From positions 1 to 64,000 of the forward strand of contig CALAMO010000012.1 in the NCBI GenBank assembly GCA_937925855.1: 64,000 bases of DNA, written 5' to 3'. The DNA is from an uncultured Thiotrichaceae bacterium. GTDB taxonomy: Bacteria; Pseudomonadota; Gammaproteobacteria; Thiotrichales; Thiotrichaceae. This document shows positions 16,767 through 26,025 of this stretch, piece by piece; positions within the stretch are counted from its first letter, which is position 1; every line of letters begins with the position of its first letter. A program made the position numbers and the translations under genes. The notes beneath the pieces are model-generated. The model had not been told where the DNA came from. It worked only from the letters and a program-made list of their open reading frames with translations, and ran no database searches.

Positions 16767-19328
16767 ATGTATGCCTTAAAGCTACATCGTTTTCTTGGTC
16801 TAAGTGCTTTGGCTTATGCGCTGGTTTGTAACAGCGCTTGGGCAGCTGAAACACTTGAATATATGATTCGTTGGGACACGAGCGATAATCGTTATCATGT
16901 CTTTATGAAGCCAAGGGCAACGCCAATTCCTAACGCTAGCATGACGGGACAGTTAACAATTCGGGTGCCGCATGGAACTGGAGCTGACCAGTTTGCGCCA
17001 AACGATATTAGATCGTTAGTAGCGGGTGCCCAATGGGCGCTTAGTTCCCGTAGCAATGCTCCTATTGAAGACCCAGATGTGGATTATATTTCACTCACGC
17101 TCAGTGCAAGTAATACCGGAGCCTTTAACTGGGAAGCCAACAAGGAAATTGAAGTTTTTGATTTTCGTAACGGGGGTAACTGTCTTGGCCCGGTGGCTCT
17201 AGTTGATAATGACACCGATCCGTTTGTTGCTCCAGTTATGTCGGGAGGTAATAATAGCGCTAACACCAATCCGGGTAACCAGTTTAGTAATTTGGGTTGG
17301 TCTGATTATAGCGGTGAGAATAATTATCTAGGCAATTATGGGGATTCGGCTAACTGTATTTATGGCTTAGACAGTGACAACGACGGATTGACTGATGCTG
17401 AGGAAGCGATAATCGGCACTGATCCAAATGATGCTGATAGCGACGGTGATGGTGTGCCGGATGCGGTTGAGGTGGGAAGTGATCCTGCTAACCCGGTAGA
17501 TACCGACAGCGACGGTACGCCCAATGCGCTGGATGTGGATGATGATGGCGATGGTACGCTGACGGCTGCTGAAGACACGGATGCGGATGGTGACGGTAAT
17601 CCAGCGACCGCCCCGGCTGACACAGATGGCGATGGTGTTCCCGACTACTTAGATGATAATTCGGCTGATGGCCCTCTGGCTGATCCCGATGGTGATGGCC
17701 TGACTAACGCAGAAGAAACGAGTGCAGGCACTGATCCGAATGATGCTGATAGCGACGGTGATGGTGTGCCGGATGCGGTTGAGGTGGGAAGTGATCCTGC
17801 TAACCCGGTGGATACCGACAGCGACGGTACGCCCAATGCGCTGGATGTGGATGATGATGGCGATGGTACGCTGACGGCTGCTGAAGACACGGATGCGGAT
17901 GGTGACGGCAATCCATCGACTGCCCCGGCTGACACAGATGGCGATGGTGTTCCCGACTACTTAGATGATAATTCGGCTGATGGCCCTCTGGCTGACCCCG
18001 ATGGTGATGGTCTGACTAACGCAGAAGAAACGACCGTTGGCACTGATCCGAATAATGCCGACAGTGATGGTGATGGGCTCAATGATGGTGCTGAGATTTT
18101 GGCAGGCTCAGATCCGAACAAAGCGGATAGTGATGGTGACGGTTTGAGTGATGGCGCTGAAACGACCGCAGGCACGGATCCGAACAAAGCGGATAGCGAT
18201 GGTGACGGTTTGAGTGACGGCGCTGAAGTGACCACAGGTACGGATCCAAACGATGTGGACAGTGACGGTGATGGCCTCAATGACGGCGCTGAAGTTACCT
18301 TAGGCAGTGATCCGCTAAGTGTGGATTCGGACGCTGACGGCGTGTCGGATGCGGTTGAGGTGGGAAGTGATCCCACTAATCCAGTGGATACGGACGGTAA
18401 TGGTACGCCCGATGTGTTGGATACGGATGATGATGGTGATGGTGTATTGACTGCTAATGAAGCCCCCGATCCTAATGGCGATGGCTTGTCGACTGATGCG
18501 ACAGATACGGACAATGATGGTATTCCAGATTATCTGGATGCGACGCTTAATAAGGTTTCACTGCGCGTCCAGGTTATGCTCCAGGGAGCGTTTGATGAAA
18601 CCAGTAAGCTGATGCGAGATGACTTGCGCAGCGAGGCTCTTCTGCCGATTAAGCAGCCATACGTTAGTATGTTGAGGTACGCACGATATAATTATAAGCA
18701 TTGGAGTGCGTCTATTGACTTTGATGATAACGGACAGGATTCAGTGGTCGATTGGGTACTGGTGCAGCTGCGTTCGACTACAAAAGAAAATATAGTCGCC
18801 ACTTTTGCGGGGCTGGTGCAGCGAGACGGTGACGTTATTGATCCGATGACAGGCAGTCAAACGCTCGAATTACTTGACGTCACTGCTGGTGATTATTTTG
18901 TAAGCGTACATCACCGTAATCATTTGGCGGTTGTCACTCAAGAAGCGGTCGCACTGGGACTGGGTGTGCCGCTGGTCGATTTCACTAAAACCTCTACGGT
19001 AGTACATGGTATAAAGTCTAGAACAGAGTCCTCTGGTGTGGCCTTGCTTTGGTCGGGTAACGCCAATAGTGATGGTAATGTGGTTGCTAATGGGCCAGGT
19101 CAGGATACAGCTGTTTTGTTAAGCAGCGTTCTTTTGGATGGCAGTAACTCGTCGCTCAGTACGAATTATATTCTTCCTGGCTATTATGCAACTGATTTAA
19201 ATATGGATGGTGATACAGTCTTTGCTGGACCAGGGAACGATACTAACCTGTTGCTGCGCAATGTCTTGCTTTATCCAAATAACCTTAGCTTTAGTGCAAA
19301 TTATATTCTGCGGGAGCAATTGCCCTAA
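16767..19328 (+). CDS. Large exported protein with TSP3 repeats and dockerin-like C-terminus (paralogue)
   Basis: An 853-residue sister of the 12979 product with the same plan: signal peptide to Ala27, N-domain about 28 to 195 ending in [14 protein letters not shown]3 array about 199 to 592, beta-rich domain about 595 to 760 with [10 protein letters not shown] and VSVHHRNHL, and a duplicated dockerin-like end with NANSDGN and [18 protein letters not shown]. The C-terminal part opens with the family phrase [18 protein letters not shown]. Its TSP3 array holds a recent 312-bp tandem duplication. No anchor is seen. The function is unknown; calcium-stiffened surface stalk or matrix protein is the natural guess. 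Confidence 0.8.
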   Translation: MYALKLHRFLGLSALAYALVCNSAWAAETLEYMIRWDTSDNRYHVFMKPRATPIPNASMTGQLTIRVPHGTGADQFAPNDIRSLVAGAQWALSSRSNAPIEDPDVDYISLTLSASNTGAFNWEANKEIEVFDFRNGGNCLGPVALVDNDTDPFVAPVMSGGNNSANTNPGNQFSNLGWSDYSGENNYLGNYGDSANCIYGLDSDNDGLTDAEEAIIGTDPNDADSDGDGVPDAVEVGSDPANPVDTDSDGTPNALDVDDDGDGTLTAAEDTDADGDGNPATAPADTDGDGVPDYLDDNSADGPLADPDGDGLTNAEETSAGTDPNDADSDGDGVPDAVEVGSDPANPVDTDSDGTPNALDVDDDGDGTLTAAEDTDADGDGNPSTAPADTDGDGVPDYLDDNSADGPLADPDGDGLTNAEETTVGTDPNNADSDGDGLNDGAEILAGSDPNKADSDGDGLSDGAETTAGTDPNKADSDGDGLSDGAEVTTGTDPNDVDSDGDGLNDGAEVTLGSDPLSVDSDADGVSDAVEVGSDPTNPVDTDGNGTPDVLDTDDDGDGVLTANEAPDPNGDGLSTDATDTDNDGIPDYLDATLNKVSLRVQVMLQGAFDETSKLMRDDLRSEALLPIKQPYVSMLRYARYNYKHWSASIDFDDNGQDSVVDWVLVQLRSTTKENIVATFAGLVQRDGDVIDPMTGSQTLELLDVTAGDYFVSVHHRNHLAVVTQEAVALGLGVPLVDFTKTSTVVHGIKSRTESSGVALLWSGNANSDGNVVANGPGQDTAVLLSSVLLDGSNSSLSTNYILPGYYATDLNMDGDTVFAGPGNDTNLLLRNVLLYPNNLSFSANYILREQLP
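17415..18038 (+). repeat. Nearly identical 312-bp tandem duplication
   Basis: Copies run 17415-17726 and 17727-18038. They differ at only a few third-codon positions and a handful of others, so this is a recent duplication or one kept alike by gene conversion. Each unit codes for 104 residues of TSP3 loops. A third, diverged start of the unit follows at 18039. Confidence 0.9.
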
Positions 19329-19434
19329 AAAACATTCATAACAGCAAGGAAAGCTATTTACTTTTCTGCTAAGGCTAGGTCTACTCAGGCCCAAGCCGTA
19401 TTGATAAAAAACTAATAACATTGGTAATAATAAA

Positions 19435-21048
19435 ATGAAAAAATCGCTTGCTCATATCGTATCAAAAGGTTTCGTATTGCTAATGCTGGCACAAGCTGGC
19501 GACGCACTGGCTGGTGTAGAATATAAGGTAGGATGGGATGACGTTGATAAACGCTATCGTGTATATCTAAGGCCAACTCTTACACCTGTGCCCGATCTTG
19601 CACTGTCCGCACAGGTCACGCTGCGTATGCCTTATGATTCCGCCAATCGTTTTGTTGTCGACGATTTGGTCAGTGTGAAGGCACCGGGCTTGACTTGGGC
19701 AGCTACCTCCAAAGTGGCCGGTCCTACGGAAGCAACTGATATAGAATATATCTCTTTCACACTAAGCATTTCAGAGCCGCAGGGTTTCAACTTGCAGTCT
19801 GGAGTTGAGCAGGAACTTTTTAGTTTCAAGAATCAAAGTGGTGCATGTCTAGGCGACGTTGAGCTTATAAATAATAAAACGGACCCCTTCAATCAGCCTG
19901 AGGGCGCACCGAAAAACTCAGAGGGTACCAACCCTGGTAATGAGTTCAGTAGTTCTGTCTGGCCCGCAGTGAATGATTTTGTGGGGATCTATGGCGAAGC
20001 GGCAAAGTGTGCACCTACAGCGACCAATAATGATCCGGTTGCTAATAACGATACTGCCAGCGTTGTTGAAGACTCCACAGTTACAGTAAATGTGTTGGCT
20101 AATGATACAGACGCTGATAGCGATACGTTGAGCATCAGTGGCATTACTCAGGGCACTAACGGTACGGTAACGATTGTAGGCACCACGGTGACTTACACTC
20201 CTAATGCGGGTTACACCGGTTCTGATAGTTTTACCTATACCATTTCGGACGGTAAAGGTGGAACCAGTACTGCTACAGTAAATGTAACGGTGACTGCTAA
20301 ATCATCGGGTAGTGATGACAACGATAAAGATGGTTTGACCAATGATCAAGAAAAAGCAATAGGCACCGATCCAAACAATCCTGACACAGATGGTGACGGC
20401 ATTAATGACGGTGATGAGGCTGGCAGTGATCCGACCAAGCCAAGAGATTCGGATGGCGACGGTACCATTGATGCGTTAGATACCGATGATGACAATGACA
20501 CCATTCCTACGGCACAAGAAAATTATAACGGTAATTCACCAGCTGATGATGACACGGATAAGGACGGTATTCCTGATTATCTCGATACCGATGATGATAA
20601 TGACACCGTACCTACAGCGGAAGAAAACTATAACGGCGGTTTGCCGACTGATGATGATACGGATAAGGATGGTATTCGCGATTATCTCGATACCGATGAT
20701 GATGGCGACAGTCTTTTAACCGCCTACGAAAATTATGACGGTGATTCTACGCCGAAGAATGATGACACCGATAAAGACGGTAGGCCTGACTACTTAGATG
20801 CTGATGATGATAATGATGGCCTGTTAACGTCTAATGAAATGCCTGACCCGAATAAAGACGGTAAGCCTGATGATGCGGTTGATTCTGATAATAACGGCGT
20901 GCCGGATTATCTACAGAAGAATACTGGCGTTCCAGGTGCTGGACAGGTGGCTATTCCAACCTTGACCCAGTGGGCGCAAATTTTACTATCGCTGTTACTA
21001 GGTGGATTCGCTTTGCGTCAGTTTATGCAGAGCAAGCGCAACAGTTAA
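19435..21048 (+). CDS. Exported TSP3-repeat protein with IPTL-CTERM sorting signal
   Basis: A 537-residue member of the cluster with a different rear half. Signal peptide to Ala26; family N-domain about 28 to 190; one cadherin/Ig-like beta-sandwich about 195 to 288 of the type found in RTX and biofilm adhesins ([16 protein letters not shown], then [20 protein letters not shown]); TSP3-like DxDxD array about 290 to 503. The C-terminus is IPTLTQW at about 507, a hydrophobic helix and a basic tail QSKRNS: the IPTL-CTERM signal recognised by an exosortase (XrtH type, from memory). It should therefore be processed at the membrane and moved to the surface. No exosortase gene is in the window. Confidence 0.85.
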   Translation: MKKSLAHIVSKGFVLLMLAQAGDALAGVEYKVGWDDVDKRYRVYLRPTLTPVPDLALSAQVTLRMPYDSANRFVVDDLVSVKAPGLTWAATSKVAGPTEATDIEYISFTLSISEPQGFNLQSGVEQELFSFKNQSGACLGDVELINNKTDPFNQPEGAPKNSEGTNPGNEFSSSVWPAVNDFVGIYGEAAKCAPTATNNDPVANNDTASVVEDSTVTVNVLANDTDADSDTLSISGITQGTNGTVTIVGTTVTYTPNAGYTGSDSFTYTISDGKGGTSTATVNVTVTAKSSGSDDNDKDGLTNDQEKAIGTDPNNPDTDGDGINDGDEAGSDPTKPRDSDGDGTIDALDTDDDNDTIPTAQENYNGNSPADDDTDKDGIPDYLDTDDDNDTVPTAEENYNGGLPTDDDTDKDGIRDYLDTDDDGDSLLTAYENYDGDSTPKNDDTDKDGRPDYLDADDDNDGLLTSNEMPDPNKDGKPDDAVDSDNNGVPDYLQKNTGVPGAGQVAIPTLTQWAQILLSLLLGGFALRQFMQSKRNS

Positions 21049-21386
21049 TAGCCTTTAGTAAAACACTCAGCGAATTAGTTGAGAACAATAAGCTACGAGA
21101 AAAGGCCATCTGTTTTTCAAACAGCTGGCCTTTTTGCTTGCTAGTTATGTTGTATAAATACAACTTGCTTTCAATGGTTTGAACGCCTAATCTGACTGGG
21201 CTTGTTCGTCTTGGGCGTTTTCGTTCGCACAAAACTGGTTTCGCAGAACCGAAGCAGAGTCAATTAATCAATAACTAATATGGCCATTGGTTTGATTTCT
21301 CATTGCCAGATTTTGGAAAAATATAGCTTTTGCTCTGCTTGGTAGCAAAACAGTATGGTTAAAGTCATCAGGATCATGAGGGTTGT
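21049..21386 (+). other. Intergenic region after the surface cluster
   Basis: About 340 bases without a gene. It begins with the strong terminator listed separately. GTTGTA and TACAAC form a small hairpin at 21149-21164. AACGCC and GGCGTT pair at about 21182-21220, followed by TTTTCGTT, possibly a second weak terminator. The promoter for the TlpA-like gene should lie in the rest, but no clear hexamers stand out. Confidence 0.5.
21100..21137 (+). terminator. Terminator of the surface-protein cluster
   Basis: AAAAGGCCA, then CTGTTT, pair with AAACAG and TGGCCTTTTT, giving a long near-perfect stem with a short loop and a closing T-run. It lies 50 bases after the stop of the IPTL-CTERM gene and ends the cluster. 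Confidence 0.9.
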
Positions 21387-21878
21387 ATGAGGTTGTTAAC
21401 AGCTGCGGTACTGGCATTTCTTCTGCTTTTTTCTTCAATAGCATCTGCACAACCTGTGCAGGATTTTTCTTTTAAAGATATTAACGGACGCCAGCACAAG
21501 TTTTCAGATTATAGAGGCCAATGGGTCATCGTTAATTATTGGTCGACCTATTGTGGGCCGTGTATTGCTGAGATTCCAGCGCTACGACGTGTTGCACATC
21601 ATTATAGGGGTAAGGTTGCTGTACTGGGCATGGATGCTGGTGAAACGCCTGACCATGAAATGCGTAAGTTTATTCAACAGCGTCGCATTAATTATACCGT
21701 TGTACCAACGCAAGATAGCTCAATGTTTGCCTTAGGCCTTATTTACGGCGTGCCGACCACGTTCATCGTTTCGCCGCAAGGTCAAATTGTGCATTCACAC
21801 ATGGGAGTGATCAGCGTGCAGCAAATGCAGCGCTTCATCGGCGCTCCGCCGCGGCGTCAGCAGCCCAGAAGCCAGTAG
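21387..21878 (+). CDS. TlpA-like periplasmic thioredoxin
   Basis: A 163-residue TlpA/ResA-type protein. A signal peptide covers residues 1 to 21. The redox motif is Cys56-Gly-Pro-Cys59 in NYWSTYCGPC, followed by the cis-proline loop GVPTTFIV. Such proteins reduce disulfides in the periplasm, often for cytochrome c maturation or stress defence. The C-terminus ends in a basic, Pro- and Arg-rich tail (PPRRQQPRSQ) that is not part of the fold. It is a single gene, convergent with the LysM lipoprotein gene, with a shared terminator between. Confidence 0.88.
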   Translation: MRLLTAAVLAFLLLFSSIASAQPVQDFSFKDINGRQHKFSDYRGQWVIVNYWSTYCGPCIAEIPALRRVAHHYRGKVAVLGMDAGETPDHEMRKFIQQRRINYTVVPTQDSSMFALGLIYGVPTTFIVSPQGQIVHSHMGVISVQQMQRFIGAPPRRQQPRSQ

Positions 21879-21960
21879 AGTAGGCTCCAAACTCCCTAGG
21901 CCATGCACCTTGCGTTATGCATCTGCCTGCCTGCGTTACTCCGTTATATCGGTAGCCCTA

Positions 21961-22000
21961 TCCATAAAAAAACCCGTCTTAGGACGGGTTTTTTTATGGA
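21961..22000. terminator. Bidirectional terminator between convergent genes
   Basis: A perfect 18-bp inverted repeat around the loop TTAG: each arm carries ACCCGTC or GACGGGT flanked by seven A or seven T. It serves both the TlpA-like gene on the plus strand and the LysM lipoprotein gene on the minus strand. Confidence 0.95.
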
Positions 22001-22019
22001 TAAAATATCGCGGTTGCGC

Positions 22020-23282
22020 TTAGCGTAACTGTAGGCGCTGACCGGGGACTATTTGATAGTTAGGTGCCTTCAGGTTATTGATACGAATAATATCCTTCCA
22101 GTAAACGCCGGTATTACGCATCACTTGGAACACCGTATCACCGCGCTGTACGACATAAGCATCGCCGCCTGAGTAATTATTGGGTGCAAAGCTGCCGTTC
22201 CCGCCTGTGTTTGTGTTACTGGCTGCATTATTGTTACCGCTGGAGTTGCTGGAGCTTGGCGCACTGAAGTCATAATTGGTGCCATAGTTCTGCGGCTTCG
22301 GGCGAACATTGGGATAGTAGGTGCTGTTGTTACCTGCTGAGCTATAGTCGTAGTAACTATTATTGCCCGTGTTGTTCGTTCCCGTGCCCGCCGTATTATT
22401 GGCGCTGTAGTCGTAGTAGTTGTTGCCTGCTACGTTGTTGGTGTTATTGGGTACGGTATTGTTGACATTGGGGTTTGTACCGTGTGTGTGATTGATGCCA
22501 GTTGCAGGCAGGCGATGTGAATGTGTTCTGCCATTATGATTGTGCGCTACGCCGCCGCTATTGTTGCCTGTCGATGGCTGATTGGCATTAGCGCTTGAGT
22601 TATGACCGTGATTTAAGCCGGTCTGCGGCAAGGCATGAGAATGTACTCTGCCATTGTGTGAGTGCGCATTGGGATCATTGCTGGTATTGCCGGCATTGTT
22701 TCCATTGGCGACGGGCGTATTGGCGTTGGTACCGCCGATGCTGTGGGTATGGTTCAAGCCGGTTGCAGGCAGTCTGTGACTATGGACTTTGCCACTGTGT
22801 GAATGCGCTGTGCCCTCACCCGTTGGCTGATTCGGGGCAACAGTGTTTGTATTGCCTGCGCCGTGGGTATGGTTAATGCCAGTCGCCGGTAGATTATGAG
22901 AGTGCACTCGACCACTGTGCGAGTGTGCATTGGCGCCACCGGTAGTGTTGGTGTTGGTTGCGCCACCGCCGACCCGGTGTGTGTGGTTAATACCCTCAGC
23001 CGGTAATTTATGAGTGTGCACCTTGCCGCTATGCGAATGTGTCATGCCGTCACCGCCGCCCATTGAAACGGTATTTGTGCCATTATTCATCATACCAGTG
23101 CTGTGTGTATGGTTGATGCCGGTTGCTGGCAGCATATGCGAATGCACTTTGCCGCTGTGTGAATGCGTCACTGGGGCTACTGTGCCCGTATTGCCCATCG
23201 GTACATTTGGAGGAACAGTACACGCAGCGGTTGTGAGAGCCGCAACTGAAGTTGCAGCCAGTAATTTGATTTTTCTATCCAT
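22020..23282 (-). CDS. Histidine-rich LysM lipoprotein in the nlpD position
   Basis: A 420-residue lipoprotein. The lipobox TAAC puts the lipidated Cys at position 20. Residues about 38 to 270 hold six units of the form SHSGKVHSHxLPATGINHTH, spaced by Asn-, Thr- and Gly-rich linkers; each unit has six or seven His. A Tyr- and Asn-rich stretch follows, and the last 45 residues are one LysM domain (YVVQRGDTVFQVM to PGQRLQLR) that binds peptidoglycan. It is the last gene of surE-pcm-yqaA, where nlpD usually stands; the LysM resembles that of NlpD, but the M23/LytM domain is absent and rpoS does not follow. The His repeats suggest binding of zinc, nickel or copper (inference). Confidence 0.85.
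   Translation of the reverse strand: MDRKIKLLAATSVAALTTAACTVPPNVPMGNTGTVAPVTHSHSGKVHSHMLPATGINHTHSTGMMNNGTNTVSMGGGDGMTHSHSGKVHTHKLPAEGINHTHRVGGGATNTNTTGGANAHSHSGRVHSHNLPATGINHTHGAGNTNTVAPNQPTGEGTAHSHSGKVHSHRLPATGLNHTHSIGGTNANTPVANGNNAGNTSNDPNAHSHNGRVHSHALPQTGLNHGHNSSANANQPSTGNNSGGVAHNHNGRTHSHRLPATGINHTHGTNPNVNNTVPNNTNNVAGNNYYDYSANNTAGTGTNNTGNNSYYDYSSAGNNSTYYPNVRPKPQNYGTNYDFSAPSSSNSSGNNNAASNTNTGGNGSFAPNNYSGGDAYVVQRGDTVFQVMRNTGVYWKDIIRINNLKAPNYQIVPGQRLQLR
22478..23172 (-). repeat. Six histidine-rich coding repeats
   Basis: Six in-frame copies of a 20-residue unit, alternating with spacers of variable length. Units differ at few positions (Lys or Arg in GKVHSH, Thr or Gln in LPATG, Ile or Leu before NHTH). 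DNA between units is not conserved, so selection seems to act on the His pattern. Confidence 0.85.
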
Positions 23283-23285
23283 GAG

Positions 23286-23864
23286 TTACACCTGTGTCAT
23301 TAATATAATCAAAATGAGCGCTCCAACAACAATCCAGCCTAGCCATTCGATGTAACGGATAATCATCGGTTCCATCTTGGGGCCCGACCAGGCAAGCAAT
23401 GCAGATACGGTAAAAAAACGCGCTCCTCGCCCGATAATGGATGCAAATATGAATGGAATCAATGCCATAGATAATGCACCCCCGGTAATGGTAAAAACTT
23501 TATAGGGGATGGGAGAGAAGCCGGCAGCAAAAATAATCCAGATTCCCCATGCTTCAAACAGGTGTTTGGCCTGTTCTAATTTCGCCCCATATCCCCATTG
23601 TACAATTAATGGCTGTAAAGTTTCAAAGGCAAAATATCCTATAAAATAACCTGTTATGCCACCAAGTACAGAAGTTACTGTAGTTAACGTCGCTAAATAA
23701 AGCCAGCTTTTTGGTTTTGCCAGTACCATGGGCATTAGCATAATGTCCGGCGGAATAGGGAAGAACGAAGATTCCGCAGCACTTAGAACACCCAAATAGC
23801 GTGGTGCCTTAGGATGAGCTGCCCAGCTAAGGACTTTGTTGTAAAATGAGGAGAAAAGTTTCAT
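23286..23864 (-). CDS. YqaA/DedA-type inner membrane protein
   Basis: A 192-residue membrane protein of the YqaA group in the DedA/SNARE-associated superfamily. The re-entrant segment ESSFFPIPPDIMLMPM lies near residue 31, and the second family block GFSPIPYKVFTITGGAL near 115. About four to five hydrophobic segments are visible. DedA relatives flip polyprenyl phosphate or phospholipids, but for YqaA itself the substrate is unknown. It lies between pcm and the LysM lipoprotein gene, three bases from the latter; this order is common in gammaproteobacteria. No clear ribosome-binding site precedes its ATG. Confidence 0.85.
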   Translation of the reverse strand: MKLFSSFYNKVLSWAAHPKAPRYLGVLSAAESSFFPIPPDIMLMPMVLAKPKSWLYLATLTTVTSVLGGITGYFIGYFAFETLQPLIVQWGYGAKLEQAKHLFEAWGIWIIFAAGFSPIPYKVFTITGGALSMALIPFIFASIIGRGARFFTVSALLAWSGPKMEPMIIRYIEWLGWIVVGALILIILMTQV

Positions 23865-23896
23865 ATTAGCAACAATATTTACAAAAAAGTGCGAAT

Positions 23897-24541
23897 TTAG
23901 GGGTTGGTGTCGCTTACCAAGGGAACAAACTGCACGGACTCTATGATTTCGGTTTTGTATTCAGTCTCACTGAGGCGGGTCATCATGCGCAGCTCTTGCT
24001 GTTGGTTTTGGGCGCCGGTTGGTATAATTAGCCGTGCGCCAATGGCCAGCTGTCCAGGCAAAGCCTGTGGAATGCTCTCTGGGGCAGCGGTCACGATGAT
24101 GCCATCAAAAGGGGCTTCCGGTTCTAGTCCCCAACTGCCGTCACTCAGTCGACAATGAATATTGCGGTAATCAAGCGCATACAGTAGCTCACGGGTATGT
24201 AGGTAAAGCGTTTCTATGCGCTCGACGGTGTATAATTTTTTAACAAATGGGGCGAGTACTGCGGCCTGATAACCTGAGCCGGTACCGACTTCTAGGACTC
24301 TTTCCAGGGGGTACTCACTCGCCAGCAGCAGCTCAGTCATGCGTGCGACGATATAGGGCTGAGAAATAGTCTGGCCGTGCCCAATAGGGAGGGCGGTGTC
24401 TTCATAAGAGCGGCTGGCCAGTGCTTCATCCATAAATAGATGGCGTGGTACTTTACTCATGATGCGCAGCACGTCTTCATGGGCGATGTTTTTCACTCGC
24501 AGCCGTTCGATTAGACGATTGCGTGTGCGCTGTGAAGTCAT
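23897..24541 (-). CDS. pcm: Protein-L-isoaspartate O-methyltransferase
   Basis: Repairs damaged proteins by methylating L-isoaspartyl residues with S-adenosylmethionine. The SAM motif is VLEVGTGSGYQAAVLA; the active-site region GHGQTISQPYIVARMTELL is complete. The start at 24541 (MTSQRTRNRL) is chosen because this opening is nearly that of Pseudomonas Pcm; the open frame runs much further upstream, but only as a shadow of surE. This gives 214 residues, the usual size. It lies 31 bases after surE, the standard pairing. Confidence 0.95.
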   Translation of the reverse strand: MTSQRTRNRLIERLRVKNIAHEDVLRIMSKVPRHLFMDEALASRSYEDTALPIGHGQTISQPYIVARMTELLLASEYPLERVLEVGTGSGYQAAVLAPFVKKLYTVERIETLYLHTRELLYALDYRNIHCRLSDGSWGLEPEAPFDGIIVTAAPESIPQALPGQLAIGARLIIPTGAQNQQQELRMMTRLSETEYKTEIIESVQFVPLVSDTNP

Positions 24542-24572
24542 ACCGATGCCCTGTATGTCAGACGTTGTCAGT

Positions 24573-25346
24573 TTACGTCTGACCAAGGTCAGCTCCTTGT
24601 AACCATTGTGAGGTATTGTCCAGTTGCTGATAGCGCGTGAGATCGGTATGCAGTGGGGTGACGGTGATATAGCCTTGTGCCAGTGCATGAAAATCGGTGC
24701 CCTCACCGGCATCTGCGGCAGCGGGCGCTGGGCCCAGCCAGAAAATAGTGCGGCCACGCGGATCAGTTTCCTGCACCATCGCTTTAGTGCTATCGCGGCG
24801 GCCAAGACGGCAGACCTTGAAGCCTTTAATGGCTTCTGGTGGCAGGCTGGGGACATTAACATTTAGCACCAGATTTTCGTGGCGTGCTGGAAAGGTCTCG
24901 ATGCGGGCGAGGAGTAATTGCACTGCTTGGACCGCTGATTCTATATGGTCTTGCGTGTGAGATGAGGTGGAAATCGCCAGCGTAGTGTGCTTAGCAAAGC
25001 GCCCTTCCATCGCGGCGGCAACAGTGCCGGAGTAAAGCACATCATCGCCCAAATTCGGGCCGTTGTTGATGCCAGAGATAATAATATCGGGGTTGAGGTG
25101 CAGTCCGGCTAGCCCCAGATAAACACAGTCAGTGGGCGTGCCATTAACACTGTAAACCTTTGAGTGGTTGGCACCGGAGTGTTGACGTGCGCTGAGCGGT
25201 CTGTCCAGGGTGAGTGAATTACTCGCACCGCTGCGGTCACGCTCGGGTGCGACTGTGGTAATATGGTGGTCGCTGCTGAGCGCTTGTTGTAAGGCACAGA
25301 GGCCGGGTGCCTGATAGCCATCGTCATTGCTGAGCAATATATTCAT
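24573..25346 (-). CDS. surE: 5'/3'-nucleotidase (survival protein SurE)
   Basis: A divalent-metal nucleotidase that dephosphorylates nucleoside monophosphates and short polyphosphates in stationary phase. The N-terminus MNILLSNDDGYQAPG has the metal-binding Asp pair, and SGINNGPNLGDDVLYSGTVAAA matches the family core. The 257 residues are normal. It heads a minus-strand unit surE-pcm-yqaA-LysM lipoprotein and is divergent from the Smr gene, with only about 40 bases between start codons. Confidence 0.96.
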   Translation of the reverse strand: MNILLSNDDGYQAPGLCALQQALSSDHHITTVAPERDRSGASNSLTLDRPLSARQHSGANHSKVYSVNGTPTDCVYLGLAGLHLNPDIIISGINNGPNLGDDVLYSGTVAAAMEGRFAKHTTLAISTSSHTQDHIESAVQAVQLLLARIETFPARHENLVLNVNVPSLPPEAIKGFKVCRLGRRDSTKAMVQETDPRGRTIFWLGPAPAAADAGEGTDFHALAQGYITVTPLHTDLTRYQQLDNTSQWLQGADLGQT

Positions 25347-25386
25347 GTATTTGTGTTCTGCTTTATATTTACAGGAGTGTGGCGCC

Positions 25387-25935
25387 GTGGAAGAAGAGAA
25401 AAAACCACCTTCCGCTCACGATGAGTCCCGTCTTTTTTACGATTCCATGCAGGATGTCTCACCGCTGCAGTCCGTCAATCAGGTTGTGCATGATACCCCA
25501 AAACCTAAAGCGATTCCGACGAAAACGTTGGAGGATGAGCAGCAGGTCTTAGAAGATATGTTCTCTGATGAATATGACCCCGTAGATATTCAGCCCGGCG
25601 ATGTGCTGAGTTATAAGCGGGATGGCATTCAGTACCGGGTATTTAATAAGCTGCGTCGTGGAGAATATCGCATTGCTGCGGAGTTGGACTTGCATGGTTT
25701 AAATGCGAAACAGGCCCGTACTTATTTAGCTGAATTTCTAGTGACAGTTTATCCTTTTCAGGGCGAATGCGTACGTATTATCCACGGCAAGGGTAACCGT
25801 TCTGACTATCGTGGCCCGGTATTGAAAATCAAGGTGAATCACTGGCTCAGGCAGCATGACCGGGTACAGGCTTTTCATTCGGCCCGCCCAGTTGATGGCG
25901 GCACGGGTGCGGTCTATGTTTTGCTGCGCCGTTAA
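25387..25935 (+). CDS. Smr domain protein
   Basis: A 182-residue protein with an Smr (small MutS-related) domain in its second half: ELDLHGLNAKQARTYLAEFL, then VRIIHGKGNRSDYRGPVLK. Such proteins are nucleases or nicking enzymes acting on DNA or on ribosome-bound mRNA; the stand-alone form resembles E. coli SmrA/SmrB. The first 90 residues are acidic and of low complexity. The start is GTG at 25387, with AGGAG nine bases upstream; the frame's earlier ATG codons lie inside the surE leader. Confidence 0.88.
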   Translation: MEEEKKPPSAHDESRLFYDSMQDVSPLQSVNQVVHDTPKPKAIPTKTLEDEQQVLEDMFSDEYDPVDIQPGDVLSYKRDGIQYRVFNKLRRGEYRIAAELDLHGLNAKQARTYLAEFLVTVYPFQGECVRIIHGKGNRSDYRGPVLKIKVNHWLRQHDRVQAFHSARPVDGGTGAVYVLLRR

Positions 25936-26025
25936 GCGTTACCGGCAGCCTAGGCCTCGCGTTGTAGACCTGTAAACATTCTATCATGTAAGCAGGCCAG
26001 TTAAGCACAGAGGACAGAAACCCCA

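Noticed and set aside
22478-23172. Regular repeats that might be taken for a CRISPR array
   Set aside because: They lie in frame in an open gene, differ by synonymous and conservative changes, and the spacers are coding linkers of uneven length. No cas genes.
23897-24862. 321-residue version of Pcm
   Set aside because: The first 107 residues are an out-of-frame reading of surE; the family start is the ATG at 24541.
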